Shown: in pieces, positions 15,574 to 24,378 of the stretch
Numbering within the stretch: position 1 is the stretch's first letter
Layout of the letters: the number at the start of each line of letters is the position of its first letter
Assembly (NCBI GenBank): GCA_016867265.1
Contig: VGJW01000016.1
Location: forward strand, 1-64,000
Source: Candidatus Tanganyikabacteria bacterium
Lineage (GTDB): Bacteria; Cyanobacteriota; Sericytochromatia; S15B-MN24; VGJW01
Direction of reading: 5' to 3'
DNA length: 64,000 nucleotides
The notes under the pieces: model-generated
What the model was told of the DNA's origin: nothing
The model's input: only the letters and a program-made list of their open reading frames with translations
Databases searched by the model: none
Program-made: the position numbers and the translations under genes

Positions 15574-16911
15574 TCACCAGAAACGGATGACGCCCTTATC
15601 CTCCTGGATGCCGCGGATCGCCTGGTCGTTTTTGGACACCATGATTGCGTCGTGGATACGTACCGTTACGCCCGTACGCACGAGATTGCCGACTTCGACC
15701 TTGGGCTGGGGCAGGTTCTCGAGGTGGGCCCGGACCTGCATGATGCGCTTGGCGGTGTTGGCCATCTCCAGCTTGATGACCTCGGCTGTCTGATCGAGCT
15801 TCTCCTTCATGGCGGCCTGCTCGGGAGACAGGCGCTTGAGCCGGATCATGACGACCTGGAGCGACTGCAGGCTCTCGTCTATTCGCTCGAGATTGGCCTT
15901 GAAGGTCTTGACCTGCTCCGTGAGCTCGGTCAGCTGGCTGACCCATTTGTCCCGGGGTGTCAGCAGGACGGTCGTAGGGGTCCCCATCTTGCTGCCGATG
16001 GTCTTGACGTTGAGCAGGACATCGATGCGGCACTCCCCCCCCACGAGGGAGCCCGAGATTCGGCATTCGCCGCCGACCTCGACATCGCTGAAGAGCAGGT
16101 CCTCCTGAACCGTCAGGCTGCCCTTGACCCGAGCCTGTGAGCTCTCCATGAAGCTGATCAGCATGTCGCCGCCGGATTCCATCACGGCATTCTGGCGTAC
16201 GCCGCCCGCCACGATGATGTCCCGTCCCGCCATGACGGTTGCTCCGTCCACGGCGCCCTTGATCAGGATGTTGCCCGTTGCCTTGACGACGAATTTGTTC
16301 TTGACGTCGCCACGGACCTCGACGTCGCCCTCGAAGTCGATGTTGCCGACGCTGAAGTCCACGTCCCCGTCCACGACGAAGTTCGTGATGACGTGGATGG
16401 CTCCGCGCTCGAGCCGGGGCTCGCCCTTGCCCGTCGCGACGATCATGAGCTCGTCATCGGTCAGCATCGTGTTCTTGCCGGACTTGAGGCGGGCCTCTCG
16501 CGGCACTCGAGGCGACAGGTCCTCGCCCGTGACGGCCTTCCCCATCTTGCCGAGGACGGGCGGGATCTTGCGGGCCAGCACCGTGCCTGCGGGCACGTTG
16601 GCGACCACATCCATATTGAAGTAGTCGACCCGGCCGTCATCGAGCACCTTGGGCTTGAGTTCGGGGCGGCCGACCCGGAAGAAGTACTCGATGCGGGCAT
16701 CCGAGCCGTTCACGGGACCGAAGCCGCGCGCCACCTCGTAGGAGCCGGCCGGGGCCACCTTGCCCAGCCGTGCAAGCACGTCGTCGAGCAGGCCGTAGCG
16801 CACCGTCGCGTCCCCGAGGGCCTGCCGGAGCTGCTGTTCCGTCGGTTGGACGCCCTGGGGGATCTGGATGTAAGCCGCCAGCTTGTCCTTGGAGATGCGC
16901 ACCTGGATCAT
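15574..16911 (-). CDS. DUF342 / FapA-like polymer-forming protein
   Basis: 445 residues from the ATG at 16911, which has GGTAGG 9 nt upstream. An overlapping TTG at 16920 abuts that site and is less likely. The FapA pattern is clear: an N-terminal domain with VPAGTVLARKIPP, a right-handed beta-helix middle (about 165-300, repeated V.V.GDV / GNILIKG / GRDIIVAGG), then a coiled coil (about 305-395) and a short beta tail. DUF342 proteins include FapA, linked to flagellar assembly or polar function in some bacteria. This one begins 3 bp after the stop of the 245-residue protein gene and is probably co-transcribed with it. Confidence 0.85.
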   Translation of the reverse strand: MIQVRISKDKLAAYIQIPQGVQPTEQQLRQALGDATVRYGLLDDVLARLGKVAPAGSYEVARGFGPVNGSDARIEYFFRVGRPELKPKVLDDGRVDYFNMDVVANVPAGTVLARKIPPVLGKMGKAVTGEDLSPRVPREARLKSGKNTMLTDDELMIVATGKGEPRLERGAIHVITNFVVDGDVDFSVGNIDFEGDVEVRGDVKNKFVVKATGNILIKGAVDGATVMAGRDIIVAGGVRQNAVMESGGDMLISFMESSQARVKGSLTVQEDLLFSDVEVGGECRISGSLVGGECRIDVLLNVKTIGSKMGTPTTVLLTPRDKWVSQLTELTEQVKTFKANLERIDESLQSLQVVMIRLKRLSPEQAAMKEKLDQTAEVIKLEMANTAKRIMQVRAHLENLPQPKVEVGNLVRTGVTVRIHDAIMVSKNDQAIRGIQEDKGVIRFW

Positions 16912-16916
16912 CGGGT

Positions 16917-17654
16917 TCAACCTACCAACCGGCGATAGAGTTTCGCCACCGCATTGACGGCATCATCGCGATCCGGCCCGTCGAGGCCCTCGATCATCCG
17001 GGACAACTCCGCAATCACGTGGTCCCAGGGGGCTTCTTCCCGCGTGACCCGGGTCGAACCCCACGGACTGTGCGGCATGGCGTCGTGGGCGACGAGGTCA
17101 GCTGGTTCCGCCACGGCGACGCCCTCGGCAAAGTGGTCCGGTCCTTCCCAAGGTGCGCCGCTGCCGTCGTAGGTCTCGGACAGGCTTCGGACCCGGGGCT
17201 CCCGACCGAGGCGCGCGTCGACCATCTTCGACAGCTCCCGCACGGGAATCTCGGTAAGGGGGCGCTCTCCATCCGATGTCGGGAAGTAGCCTCGCGCGAG
17301 GATCTCGCGTTGCATCTCCGGATCGTCCAGACGCGCCACCTGCACGAGCTTGGATATCTCGGTCTCGCCGGGAGGCAGCAAGTCGGGCGACATGCCCACG
17401 CGGTCGAACATCCTGCCGACCTTGGCCAGTTGAAAGATGAACGATCGGCTGAACTGCAGCCGTTTGCTGCCGACCCATGCTTCGAAGGAATCGTGGCCGA
17501 GCGCCTCGAAGACCTTGTCCTCCCGTATCCGGTGGACCAGGCTGGCGAGGCGCGTGAGCGGTTGCTGGACCACGGCGACGAGCTCGTCGACCTCGCGGTC
17601 GAGGCGTTCGGCCTCGTCGCGGCTGGCCAAGGTTCCGGTGCTCGTGTCCTCCAT
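16917..17654 (-). CDS. Conserved-looking hypothetical protein, helical
   Basis: 245 residues, family not recognised. It is largely helical and charged, with no signal peptide or membrane segment. A segment at about 40-85 (EDKVFEALGHDSFEAWVGSK, then FSRSFIFQLAKVG) recalls DUF3102- or ParB-like helix-turn-helix regions that begin 'effort/wait in a fixed sequence', but the match is weak. The C-terminal 40 residues form a second helical pair. The neighbour downstream is the FapA-like gene (3 bp away). A -10 hexamer TAGGAT ends 7 nt before the ATG; the same bases could instead act as a distant AGGA ribosome site. Confidence 0.6.
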   Translation of the reverse strand: MEDTSTGTLASRDEAERLDREVDELVAVVQQPLTRLASLVHRIREDKVFEALGHDSFEAWVGSKRLQFSRSFIFQLAKVGRMFDRVGMSPDLLPPGETEISKLVQVARLDDPEMQREILARGYFPTSDGERPLTEIPVRELSKMVDARLGREPRVRSLSETYDGSGAPWEGPDHFAEGVAVAEPADLVAHDAMPHSPWGSTRVTREEAPWDHVIAELSRMIEGLDGPDRDDAVNAVAKLYRRLVG

Positions 17655-17661
17655 GATCGTG

Positions 17662-17667
17662 ATCCTA
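17662..17667 (-). promoter_or_regulatory. Candidate leaderless -10 (TAGGAT, N7, ATG)
   Basis: TAGGAT on the minus strand ends exactly 7 nt before the ATG at 17654. Expected transcription start is at or next to the start codon. It is ambiguous because AGGA could serve as a Shine-Dalgarno at 9-10 nt spacing. Confidence 0.4.
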
Positions 17668-17683
17668 CTTCATCGGGGCAGGG

Positions 17684-19075
17684 TCAGGAGCGTTTGCCGA
17701 GGTAACGGGCGACAAGCTCGGCAGGGACGCCGTTGGCTCGGGCCATGGCGCGGAAGATCTCCACGGACGGAGTCGGGCGACGGACCAGGGCCGGATCGGT
17801 TTTGTCCAGGCGGTACAGGCCGAACGTCGGTGCCCACGTGCCGACTTCCCAATTGTCCGACAGGGTCCAGTAGCAGTAGCCGATTACCTTGGCCCCATCC
17901 CGGGCGGCCCGGGCCAAGGCGTGGACGTGGTTGACCAGGTAGGCATCCCGGGTCCATCCGTCGGGGCGGGGTTGGCCCCGGTGCGTGGCCATGCCGTTTT
18001 CGGCGACCAGCAGCGGCAGGCCATAGCGGCGATGCAGCAGCATGGCCGCGTCATACATGCCCTCGGGGTGGACCGGCCATCGCCACTGCGTCGCGACCTT
18101 GCCCAACTCATCGACGGCGGCCGCGTAGTAGTAGTCGAACGCCATGTAATCCATCGTGCGCCGTGGTTGGGATTCGGGCGTGTCCCGCCAGGCCAACAGG
18201 GCATCGCCGAACTTCTCGGTCGGATCGTCCACCGGCACCATCAGGGTCGTGGCCTTGCCGCTGCGCCGCAAGAACATGAAGAGGTTGGTCGAGACCCGCG
18301 CCGACGGATCCTCGGCGTGCAGGGCGTCATAGGCTTGCACGTGGGCCTCGGCCATGTGGTTGAGTGCCCGCGCGAAGGCCACGGGATTGACCTGTCCCGG
18401 TGGCACGATGCCCAGCAGGTAGCCATTCAGGGCCTCGATGTTGGCCTCGTTGATGGTGATCCACAGGATGTCCCGGCCCTTGAGTGCCTTGGCGACCACC
18501 GCCGCATACCGACCGAAAGCGGGGACCAGCCCGGGACGTTCCCACCCCTTGCCGCCATTGCCGTCCGGCATGAGCGAGAGGGGCGGGTCATAGAAGGCGG
18601 CCCGTCCCTTGCGGGCGCCGTAGGGGAGTGTCGTCGTATCGGCCCAGGCCGGATAGGAAAAGTGGTAGAGCGTCAAGATGGGCTGGAGGCCCTTGCTCCG
18701 GCAGTGGTCGACCACCTTGGCGTAGCGGGCGAGGGCCGCCTGGTTGAATACGCCCGGCCGGGGTTCGATCCGGGACCACTCGAGGCTCATCCGAAAGGCA
18801 TTGGCTCCCGAAGCCGCAGCCAGGTCGACGTCCTCCTCATAACGATCCCACGATGCCGTGGCCTTGCCGGCCGGCTCCTTGGCACGTCCGGCGCGCTCGA
18901 AGACTCGCCAGGAGGAGTCTTCGAGGCCTTCTTCATTCTGGATGGCCGCCATGGCGACGCCCCAGAGGAAGCCCTTGTCGAAGCCGAGTTCGGCCGGTTG
19001 GGAGCCTGCAGGTCCTGCGGCCAGCAGGCCAAGTGCCATCAGGCAGGGCAGAATGCGTCGAAGGATCGGTGGCAT
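17684..19075 (-). CDS. GH1-family glycosidase paralogue, exported
   Basis: 463 residues from the ATG at 19075, which shares its A with the stop of the upstream GH1 gene (TGATG). An N-terminal signal peptide (about 1-25, ending GPAGSQPA) has no lipobox. The GH1 (beta/alpha)8 barrel shows the acid/base in ITINEAN (E210) and the nucleophile in VAENGMAT (E358). The usual TxNEP is NEA here, an atypical change beside the acid/base. The glycone-site QxEG reads QNEEG. Known: GH1 enzymes hydrolyse beta-glucosides or beta-galactosides. It is likely a diverged duplicate of the next gene upstream; activity is plausible but substrate preference may differ. Confidence 0.88.
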   Translation of the reverse strand: MPPILRRILPCLMALGLLAAGPAGSQPAELGFDKGFLWGVAMAAIQNEEGLEDSSWRVFERAGRAKEPAGKATASWDRYEEDVDLAAASGANAFRMSLEWSRIEPRPGVFNQAALARYAKVVDHCRSKGLQPILTLYHFSYPAWADTTTLPYGARKGRAAFYDPPLSLMPDGNGGKGWERPGLVPAFGRYAAVVAKALKGRDILWITINEANIEALNGYLLGIVPPGQVNPVAFARALNHMAEAHVQAYDALHAEDPSARVSTNLFMFLRRSGKATTLMVPVDDPTEKFGDALLAWRDTPESQPRRTMDYMAFDYYYAAAVDELGKVATQWRWPVHPEGMYDAAMLLHRRYGLPLLVAENGMATHRGQPRPDGWTRDAYLVNHVHALARAARDGAKVIGYCYWTLSDNWEVGTWAPTFGLYRLDKTDPALVRRPTPSVEIFRAMARANGVPAELVARYLGKRS

Positions 19076-20499
19076 CAGGGGCGTGCGGTGGGCCGCGGAT
19101 ACTGCTCGAGCAGGGAGGGGGGCACGTCGTTGCCCGTGGCGATGGCGCGATAGGCCTCCACCGCTGGCGTGGACTTGCGCCTCAGCAGCGGATCGCGAGG
19201 ATCCACCTCGTAGAGGCCGAACCTTGGACGATAGCTGCCCCATTCGTAGTTGTCGAGGAGCGACCAATGGATGTAGCCGAGGCATGGCACGCCCTCGGCA
19301 ATGGCGCGGCGTACCTGGTCCGCGTGCTGGACCAGAAAGGCTTCGCGGCTCCAGCCGTCCGCCCGTGGCTTGCCATCGTCCGTCGCCATGCCGTTCTCGG
19401 CGATCAGCAGGGGCAGGCCGGTCCGGCTGGCGTGGACCTTCATCGCCGTGAACAGGCCTTCGGGACGCAGGGCCCATTCCCATTGGCGCGCCATGCGCTG
19501 CACCTCGGTCCATCGCCAGGCGTAGTAGTAGTCGAAGGCCATGAAATCGAGTTTGCGGGTGCCCTGGCCCAGCGTGCTTCTGCCCAACATCAGATTCAGG
19601 CCCTGCCAGTCCATCAAGCGGTCCAGCATCTCCCGGGCGGGATCCCCCGGGAAGACGGCGGCCGGGTCCGAGACGTGCGCCAGGTCGAAGAAGTTCGTCG
19701 AGACGATGGCATCGGGGTCTTCCTGATGGATGGCGTCATACGCAAGGACGTGGCCGAGCGTCATGTGCCGGGTGACGGCGGAAGCTGCGCCCGGATTGAC
19801 CTTGCCCGGCGGGAACACGCCCGTCAGGTAGCCCAGGATGACCTGGGTGTTCGGCTCGTTCAGGGTGATCCAGTAGCGGACGTCAGGGCCGAACTCTCGC
19901 GCGGCGAAACGGGCGAATTGCTCGAAGGCTGCCGCCGTGTGCAGGTCCTCCCAGCCGGGATAGCCGCCGGTTGTCTGCTTGTAGGTATCGAGCCAGGCCG
20001 GATAGGCGAAGTGGTGCAGGGTCACGATGGGTTCCAGACCGCGGGCCCGTGCGGCGCGGATCATGGTCCGGTAGCGCGCGACGGCCGTCCCGTCCACCAC
20101 GCCGGGACGCGGTTCGATCCGCGCCCACTCGATCGAGAAGCGGAAGGCGTTCAGGCCCATGCCGCGCGCAAGGTCGAAGTCCTCGGCGTAGCGGTTCCAC
20201 GAGTCCGTGGCACGGCCCGGCAGGGCTGTCGTACGCCCGGCCTCGGCCCATGCCGCCCAGTTCGAGACCTTGTCGTGCCCCTCGACCTGATGTCCGGCCG
20301 TGGCGACACCCCAGAGGAAGCCCTGCGGGAAGCGGCTGCGCACGGTGCTGGGCTGCTCCTGCCGCGGGTCACCGGGCAGCGCGGGCAGGTTGCCGGGCGG
20401 CAGACCACCAGGTCGCTGGGTGCAAGCCTGAATGCCCATGACCAGCAGGACCCGGGCGGCGAGGGCCGCCAGGCGTCGCTTGGGTTCCCGGGCGCGCAT
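19075..20499 (-). CDS. GH1-family glycosidase lipoprotein
   Basis: 474 residues from the ATG at 20499, with AAGGA about 10 nt upstream. The lipobox is GIQAC (C26), so it is predicted to be membrane-anchored outside the cytoplasm. GH1 features are all present: HQVEG (about 70-74), LHHFAYPAW, acid/base in TLNEPN (E215) and nucleophile in IAENG (E368). It overlaps the downstream GH1 gene by one base, so both are made from one mRNA. Most GH1 enzymes are cytoplasmic, so two exported copies are noteworthy and suggest extracellular or periplasmic oligosaccharide use. Neither carries a recognisable carbohydrate-binding module. Confidence 0.92.
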   Translation of the reverse strand: MRAREPKRRLAALAARVLLVMGIQACTQRPGGLPPGNLPALPGDPRQEQPSTVRSRFPQGFLWGVATAGHQVEGHDKVSNWAAWAEAGRTTALPGRATDSWNRYAEDFDLARGMGLNAFRFSIEWARIEPRPGVVDGTAVARYRTMIRAARARGLEPIVTLHHFAYPAWLDTYKQTTGGYPGWEDLHTAAAFEQFARFAAREFGPDVRYWITLNEPNTQVILGYLTGVFPPGKVNPGAASAVTRHMTLGHVLAYDAIHQEDPDAIVSTNFFDLAHVSDPAAVFPGDPAREMLDRLMDWQGLNLMLGRSTLGQGTRKLDFMAFDYYYAWRWTEVQRMARQWEWALRPEGLFTAMKVHASRTGLPLLIAENGMATDDGKPRADGWSREAFLVQHADQVRRAIAEGVPCLGYIHWSLLDNYEWGSYRPRFGLYEVDPRDPLLRRKSTPAVEAYRAIATGNDVPPSLLEQYPRPTARP

Positions 20500-20546
20500 G
20501 GGGAGTCTGTCCTTGGTTGTCGTCCGGACGATCGCCCGGCTTGCTT

Positions 20547-21473
20547 TCAGGGCTGGTTGACCCGCAGGCGCACCGTCCGGGCGGCCGTGGCGCACCAGAG
20601 GCTTTCCCCGCCATCCCCGCACAGGGCCGTGATGGGTTCGACCCCGTCGAGAAGGACCTTGGTGCCGCCTCCTCGCCAACCGATGATCGCAAGGCCGCGC
20701 GCCGCGACGAGCGTGCCGTCCCCCAACCACGCCAAGCCCGAGATGCCGGTCTCGGGCCAGCGGGCGATGCGGTCGCCGGGGCCGGATACCACGACGCCGT
20801 GCCGGCCATCGGCCACCGCGAGCCGGGCATCCGGAGCGACGGCGAGGGCGCCCGGTTCCGGCAGCGGCAGGCGCAGGGGGGTGGGTTGGTCGGGCCAGGC
20901 ACCCTTGAGCCCGGACCCCAGAACCGTATCGATCCGGCCTTCTGCGTCGATGCGGCGTACGCGACGGAAGCCGGGGTCCGCCAGCCACGTGTCTCCCCCG
21001 AGGGTCGCCAGGGCCGCCGGACGGGAAAGCTGCGCCCCGACGGCCCTGGCCCGGTCGCCAATGGGCTGGAAGTCCGTCCCTGACCCTGCGAATACCGTGG
21101 TGATGGCCGGCTGCCCGGGGGAGACCCGCCAGACCCGGTGGTGGCCGGGATCGGAGATGAGCAGGCTGCCGTCCGGCGCCACGGCGAGCCCGGGAGGGGC
21201 TCCGAGTCGTGCCGGCAGCGTCAGGGGACGGATGCTCGCGCTTGCGACTCCGTCGGGCCGTTCCGCCAGCCAGGCGTGCCCGGCCCCGTCGACGCCCGCG
21301 AGAAAGGCGGTTCCGATGGCCAGTTGGCTGGCACCGGCCTCCATCGTATCGACCACGGTGAAGGTCGGCCACGCAGGCTCTCGGGAGAGGCATCCGGCGA
21401 CGAGCGCCAGCACGGGGGCCGTTGCGGCCACGCGCCGCAAGGCGGTGGCAAGGGCGTGACGGGCGGGGGGCAT
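20547..21473 (-). CDS. NHL/SMP-30-like beta-propeller lipoprotein
   Basis: 308 residues from the ATG at 21473. The signal peptide ends LVAGC (C28). The rest is repeated beta-propeller blades such as PGLAVAPDGSLLISDPGHHRVWRV, spaced about 50 residues apart, as in NHL or SMP-30 proteins. No catalytic residues can be assigned. The family serves as surface binding platforms or lactonases. It is preceded by TGC-TAGGAT with 7 nt to the ATG and no separate ribosome site, so it is likely leaderless. An in-frame ATG at 21503 lies upstream of that promoter element. It is divergent from the actin-like gene and 47 bp upstream of the GH1 pair, on the same strand. Confidence 0.8.
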   Translation of the reverse strand: MPPARHALATALRRVAATAPVLALVAGCLSREPAWPTFTVVDTMEAGASQLAIGTAFLAGVDGAGHAWLAERPDGVASASIRPLTLPARLGAPPGLAVAPDGSLLISDPGHHRVWRVSPGQPAITTVFAGSGTDFQPIGDRARAVGAQLSRPAALATLGGDTWLADPGFRRVRRIDAEGRIDTVLGSGLKGAWPDQPTPLRLPLPEPGALAVAPDARLAVADGRHGVVVSGPGDRIARWPETGISGLAWLGDGTLVAARGLAIIGWRGGGTKVLLDGVEPITALCGDGGESLWCATAARTVRLRVNQP

Positions 21474-21480
21474 AGGTCTG

Positions 21481-21489
21481 ATCCTAGCA
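21481..21489 (-). promoter_or_regulatory. Extended -10, leaderless (TGC-TAGGAT, N7, ATG)
   Basis: Minus strand: TGC (21489-21487) then TAGGAT (21486-21481), with seven bases before the ATG at 21473. It matches the spacing and the TGC prefix seen at hslO, recN and the SPOR gene. Confidence 0.6.
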
Positions 21490-21529
21490 GGGTCCGCCTG
21501 CATGGTGGCCTAGCATGGCCCGGACGGGC

Positions 21530-21535
21530 TATATT
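21530..21535 (+). promoter_or_regulatory. -10 element of the actin-like gene (TATATT)
   Basis: TATATT is 47 bp before the chosen ATG. A start near 21542 would give a leader of about 35 nt containing GGGGAGGT (21557-21564). No good -35 is seen. The transcript would leave only about 5 nt before the alternative ATG at 21547, which disfavours that start. Confidence 0.45.
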
Positions 21536-21576
21536 GGACAGGACACATGGTCCTTTCGGGGAGGTCTAACGGTCGC

Positions 21577-22611
21577 ATGGAGCCCGTCACGCTTGGCGTC
21601 GACCTCGGTCGCAGCGAGATCCGCCTGTTCGACGGCGAGGCGCCGATCCACTACCCGGCGCTTGCAGGCGGTCCCGTGCGTTCGATCGCGCGCGGTTCTT
21701 CGCGTCATGTCGAGGACCATCCCCAGGACACCATGACGGTCCGGGCCGGGCGCCTGACCCATACCTTGGGTCGCCTGGCCCTCGAACAGCCGATGGTTTT
21801 CCCGGCATCGGGCGTCGACCTTTTCGAGGATGAGCTGGCGTTCGTGCACCTCCTTGGGGCCTTGGGCCTCGCGGCAAGGCACCATCGGGCCCAGGGCACG
21901 TTCCGTGTCCGCCTTGGCCTCGCGGTGCCGCAAATCCACGCCCGTCGCGAAGCGGAGCTCGAGGCATCGCTTGACGCCTGGCGCGGGGTGCATCGCTACG
22001 AGTTCTGCGGCCAGCCCGTGGCGGTGGCCATCGACCAGATTGATGTCCTGCCCCGGACCTTGGCCGCCGTCTACGCCGCCACCATGGACAGTGTCATCGA
22101 TCCCGGTCCCGACACGACCCTCGGTGTGATCGATGCAGGCCACGTCGCGACGGACTGGATGGTTGCGCGCCTACCGCGCGAACTGCCGCGCTTCGGGGGC
22201 TTTACTCAGGCCGTGGCGGGCATTCGTCTGGTGGAGGCCGTCGAGGAGGTCCTGCGTGATGCAGGTGTTGTGCGCATCGACCCGATGGCGGCCCTCGAGG
22301 CCTCCCTCGATGGCGTCTACGTCGACGGTCGGGTGCGGGTCGAGATGCCCGAGGGCCTTTTGGACGAGATCCTCGAGCTGATGGCCCAGCAGCTGGCTTT
22401 GACCCTGCGTCAGGCCTGGCGCGACCTGTCCGTCGACCAGGTGCTCCTGACGGGCGGCTTGGGTGCCCGGCTTGCGCCTTGGCTCGAGGGACACAAGGCC
22501 CTTCCCGGGTTGGTCGTGGCGGCGGAGCCGCGACACAGCGTCGTGCAGGGTGCTTATCACTTCGAGTTTCGGCAGCCTGGTCCGGAATCGGCTGCTCCGG
22601 TCGAGGCCTGA
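21577..22611 (+). CDS. ParM/StbA-type actin-like ATPase
   Basis: 344 residues from the ATG at 21577 (MEPVTLGVDLG), downstream of GGGGAGGT. The actin-fold nucleotide motifs are phosphate-1 LGVDLGRSEIRLF (about 6-18), phosphate-2 LGVIDAGHVATDWMV (about 182-196) and the adenosine motif LLTGGLGARL (about 290-299). Spacing and the VIDxGxxxTD pattern fit the ParM / archaeal Ta0583 branch rather than MreB, FtsA or Hsp70. It is followed 6 bp later by a long coiled-coil protein, then a transglycosylase and flagellar genes. Inferred: a filament or switch ATPase acting with the coiled-coil protein. A plasmid-segregation role is unlikely given the chromosomal setting. Confidence 0.78.
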   Translation: MEPVTLGVDLGRSEIRLFDGEAPIHYPALAGGPVRSIARGSSRHVEDHPQDTMTVRAGRLTHTLGRLALEQPMVFPASGVDLFEDELAFVHLLGALGLAARHHRAQGTFRVRLGLAVPQIHARREAELEASLDAWRGVHRYEFCGQPVAVAIDQIDVLPRTLAAVYAATMDSVIDPGPDTTLGVIDAGHVATDWMVARLPRELPRFGGFTQAVAGIRLVEAVEEVLRDAGVVRIDPMAALEASLDGVYVDGRVRVEMPEGLLDEILELMAQQLALTLRQAWRDLSVDQVLLTGGLGARLAPWLEGHKALPGLVVAAEPRHSVVQGAYHFEFRQPGPESAAPVEA

Positions 22612-22617
22612 TCCCGC

Positions 22618-23769
22618 GTGTTCCGGGACCTGCAGCGGCAGCTGGGGGAGCTCCTGGGGCGGACACCCGACCCGCTGGGGGCCATCACGCCCGAGCAACT
22701 CAAGGTCGTCCTCAAGAACATCGAGACGCGCTACCACGATCTGCGTGAGGAGAACGGCCGGTTGCGCCGGCAGGCCGAGGAATCGCGGGCACTTGCCGAA
22801 CGCCTCGAGGCGGAGCGCGATGTTGCCCAGAGAGAGGCCGAGCGCGGACCGGAGGCGATGTTGTCGCGGATGGCCGAGATGCAGCGTGAACTCGTGGCCG
22901 CCCGGGATGGTCAGGAGCAGTTGGCGCACGAGGTGGCGCGCATGCGCGAGGCCGTGGGCGAGGCCGAGAGCGTGCGGGATCAGGCCCTTGCCGACGCCCG
23001 TGGCATGCAGGATCGCGTCCTTGCCCTCGAGGCGGAGCGTGACCGGCTGCTGGTGGCCGGGGAGCGTGCCGAGGAGGCGCGATCGGGTGCCGAGGAGGCG
23101 CGTGGCTTGATGGGGCAGGACCTGGATGCGGCCCGCGAGGAAAATGTTCGCCTGGGCCTGCGCCTCGAGGCGCTCGGGGCGGATCTGGCCGCCCGGGAAG
23201 AGGCCCTTGCTACCGAGCGCGAAGGTCGGGATGCGGCGCTTCGCCTGTTGGCTGCCGATCCCGAGAAGGAAGCCCTCAAGGAGCAGGTTCGTGAGCTCGA
23301 GGCTCGCGTGGCGGAGCTCGAGGCGCAGCTGGTGTCCCGGGAGGCCGAGCTGGCGGCCGAGGCCGTCCCTGTCGTCGATGAGGCCGTGCTGGCCGCGCAG
23401 CAGGCCGAAAGCCGGTTGCTCGAGGAGCGGCTGGCGCAGGCCGAGGGCCAGCGGGACGAACTGGGACGTATCGTCGAGGCCCTGCGCGGGGAGCAGGATC
23501 GGCTGACTGCCGAGATGCGTCGCTTGGGCGAGGGGCAGGGGGACATCCAGGCGCGGATGTCCGACTTGTCGCTCAGGACGCGTCGCGAGCCTGCATCCCA
23601 GCCTGAGCTCGGCGACATGGGCGAGTTGCGTCGACAAATGGAGAATTTGGGGCACAAGCTGGACAGGATGGTACAGCAACGTGGTCCCGAGCGGGGTCGG
23701 CAGCGGGTCGCGAGGCCGGAGGCCGGCGCAGATCCCGCGCGCAAGCTGGATTGGTTGATGGGGCGCTGA
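22618..23769 (+). CDS. Long coiled-coil protein next to actin-like ATPase
   Basis: 383 residues from a GTG 6 bp after the actin-like gene. From about residue 40 to 340 it is almost continuous heptad sequence rich in Glu, Arg, Ala and Leu (for example [20 protein letters not shown]). A short basic region ([14 protein letters not shown]...RGRQRVARP) and the ending DWLMGR follow. No signal peptide or membrane helix. Its N-terminal 40 residues ([20 protein letters not shown]) may be a small docking domain. Tight spacing implies a complex with the ATPase, comparable in outline to actin-like cytoskeletal modules with a rod-shaped partner. Function unknown. Confidence 0.8.
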   Translation: MFRDLQRQLGELLGRTPDPLGAITPEQLKVVLKNIETRYHDLREENGRLRRQAEESRALAERLEAERDVAQREAERGPEAMLSRMAEMQRELVAARDGQEQLAHEVARMREAVGEAESVRDQALADARGMQDRVLALEAERDRLLVAGERAEEARSGAEEARGLMGQDLDAAREENVRLGLRLEALGADLAAREEALATEREGRDAALRLLAADPEKEALKEQVRELEARVAELEAQLVSREAELAAEAVPVVDEAVLAAQQAESRLLEERLAQAEGQRDELGRIVEALRGEQDRLTAEMRRLGEGQGDIQARMSDLSLRTRREPASQPELGDMGELRRQMENLGHKLDRMVQQRGPERGRQRVARPEAGADPARKLDWLMGR

Positions 23770-23771
23770 TC

Positions 23772-24317
23772 GTGCGTCCCGAAGGCCTCGACCTTGTCCT
23801 CGGGCGCATTCGCGACCTCGAGGATCGGCTTGGCTTGGCGCGGCGGCCGTCGGCAAGCCCAGAAGCGCCTGCCAAGGTCGCCTTTTCCTCGTCCGGCGCA
23901 GCCCCGGCGCAGCCCCAGGTCGGTGCCGCAGCCTTTCGTGATGCCATCTCGGCGGCGGCTCGCCATCAGGGCCTCGATCCCCGCTTGCTCGAGGCCGTCG
24001 TCGAGGCGGAGTCCGGCGGCAATCCCGCGGCCGTCTCGTCCAAAGGGGCCATGGGTCTGATGCAGCTGATGCCCGGTACGGCGCGGGCGCTTGGCGTGTC
24101 ACGCCCCCTTGACCCCGTCCAGAATCTGGAGGGCGGTGCCCGCTACCTTGCGGAGCAGGTCCGTACTTTCGGGTCTGTCGAGCATGCACTCGCCGCATAC
24201 AACGCCGGTCCCCGGGCGGTGCGTCGCCACGGGGGCGTGCCGCCCTATCCCGAGACGACGAATTATGTGACGAAGATCATGGAGCGCATGCGCGCCCGGG
24301 AGCCCGATTCCCGCTAA
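23772..24317 (+). CDS. SLT-type lytic transglycosylase without signal peptide
   Basis: 181 residues from a GTG at 23772, 2 bp after the previous stop, with GGGG upstream. A TTG at 23751 inside the previous gene is the other option. Residues from about 75 form an SLT catalytic domain: catalytic Glu in [22 protein letters not shown], then [14 protein letters not shown] and AYNAGP. It cleaves peptidoglycan glycan chains. There is no Sec signal, so export may be through the flagellar apparatus, as for FlgJ in enterics. The flgJ gene 1.6 kb downstream lacks a hydrolase domain, so this enzyme may supply that activity. Its stop codon overlaps the flgF sigma-28 promoter. Confidence 0.85.
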   Translation: MRPEGLDLVLGRIRDLEDRLGLARRPSASPEAPAKVAFSSSGAAPAQPQVGAAAFRDAISAAARHQGLDPRLLEAVVEAESGGNPAAVSSKGAMGLMQLMPGTARALGVSRPLDPVQNLEGGARYLAEQVRTFGSVEHALAAYNAGPRAVRRHGGVPPYPETTNYVTKIMERMRAREPDSR

Positions 24318-24342
24318 AGTCCGCCGGGTGACCTGCCGAACA
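24315..24342 (+). promoter_or_regulatory. Sigma-28 (FliA/SigD) promoter before flgF
   Basis: TAAAGTCC (24315-24322) and GCCGAACA (24335-24342), with 16 bp between TAAA and GCC. The consensus is TAAA-N15(14-16)-GCCGATAA. The TAA of TAAA is the transglycosylase stop codon. A start near 24350 leaves the AGGGAGGT ribosome site in a leader of about 29 nt. Confidence 0.7.
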
Positions 24343-24378
24343 TAAAAACGTCAGCACGACTTATGTCAGGGAGGTCCG

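Noticed and set aside
18755-18785. GGTTCGATCC-like T-loop as a tRNA
   Set aside because: It lies inside the GH1 coding region, with no matching acceptor or anticodon stem. No tRNA or rRNA gene was recognised in the window.
18853-21459. 868-codon plus-strand open frame opposite the GH1 and NHL genes
   Set aside because: Typical high-GC antisense shadow: Arg/Pro/Gly-rich, no family pattern, no ribosome site, while the minus strand holds intact catalytic motifs.
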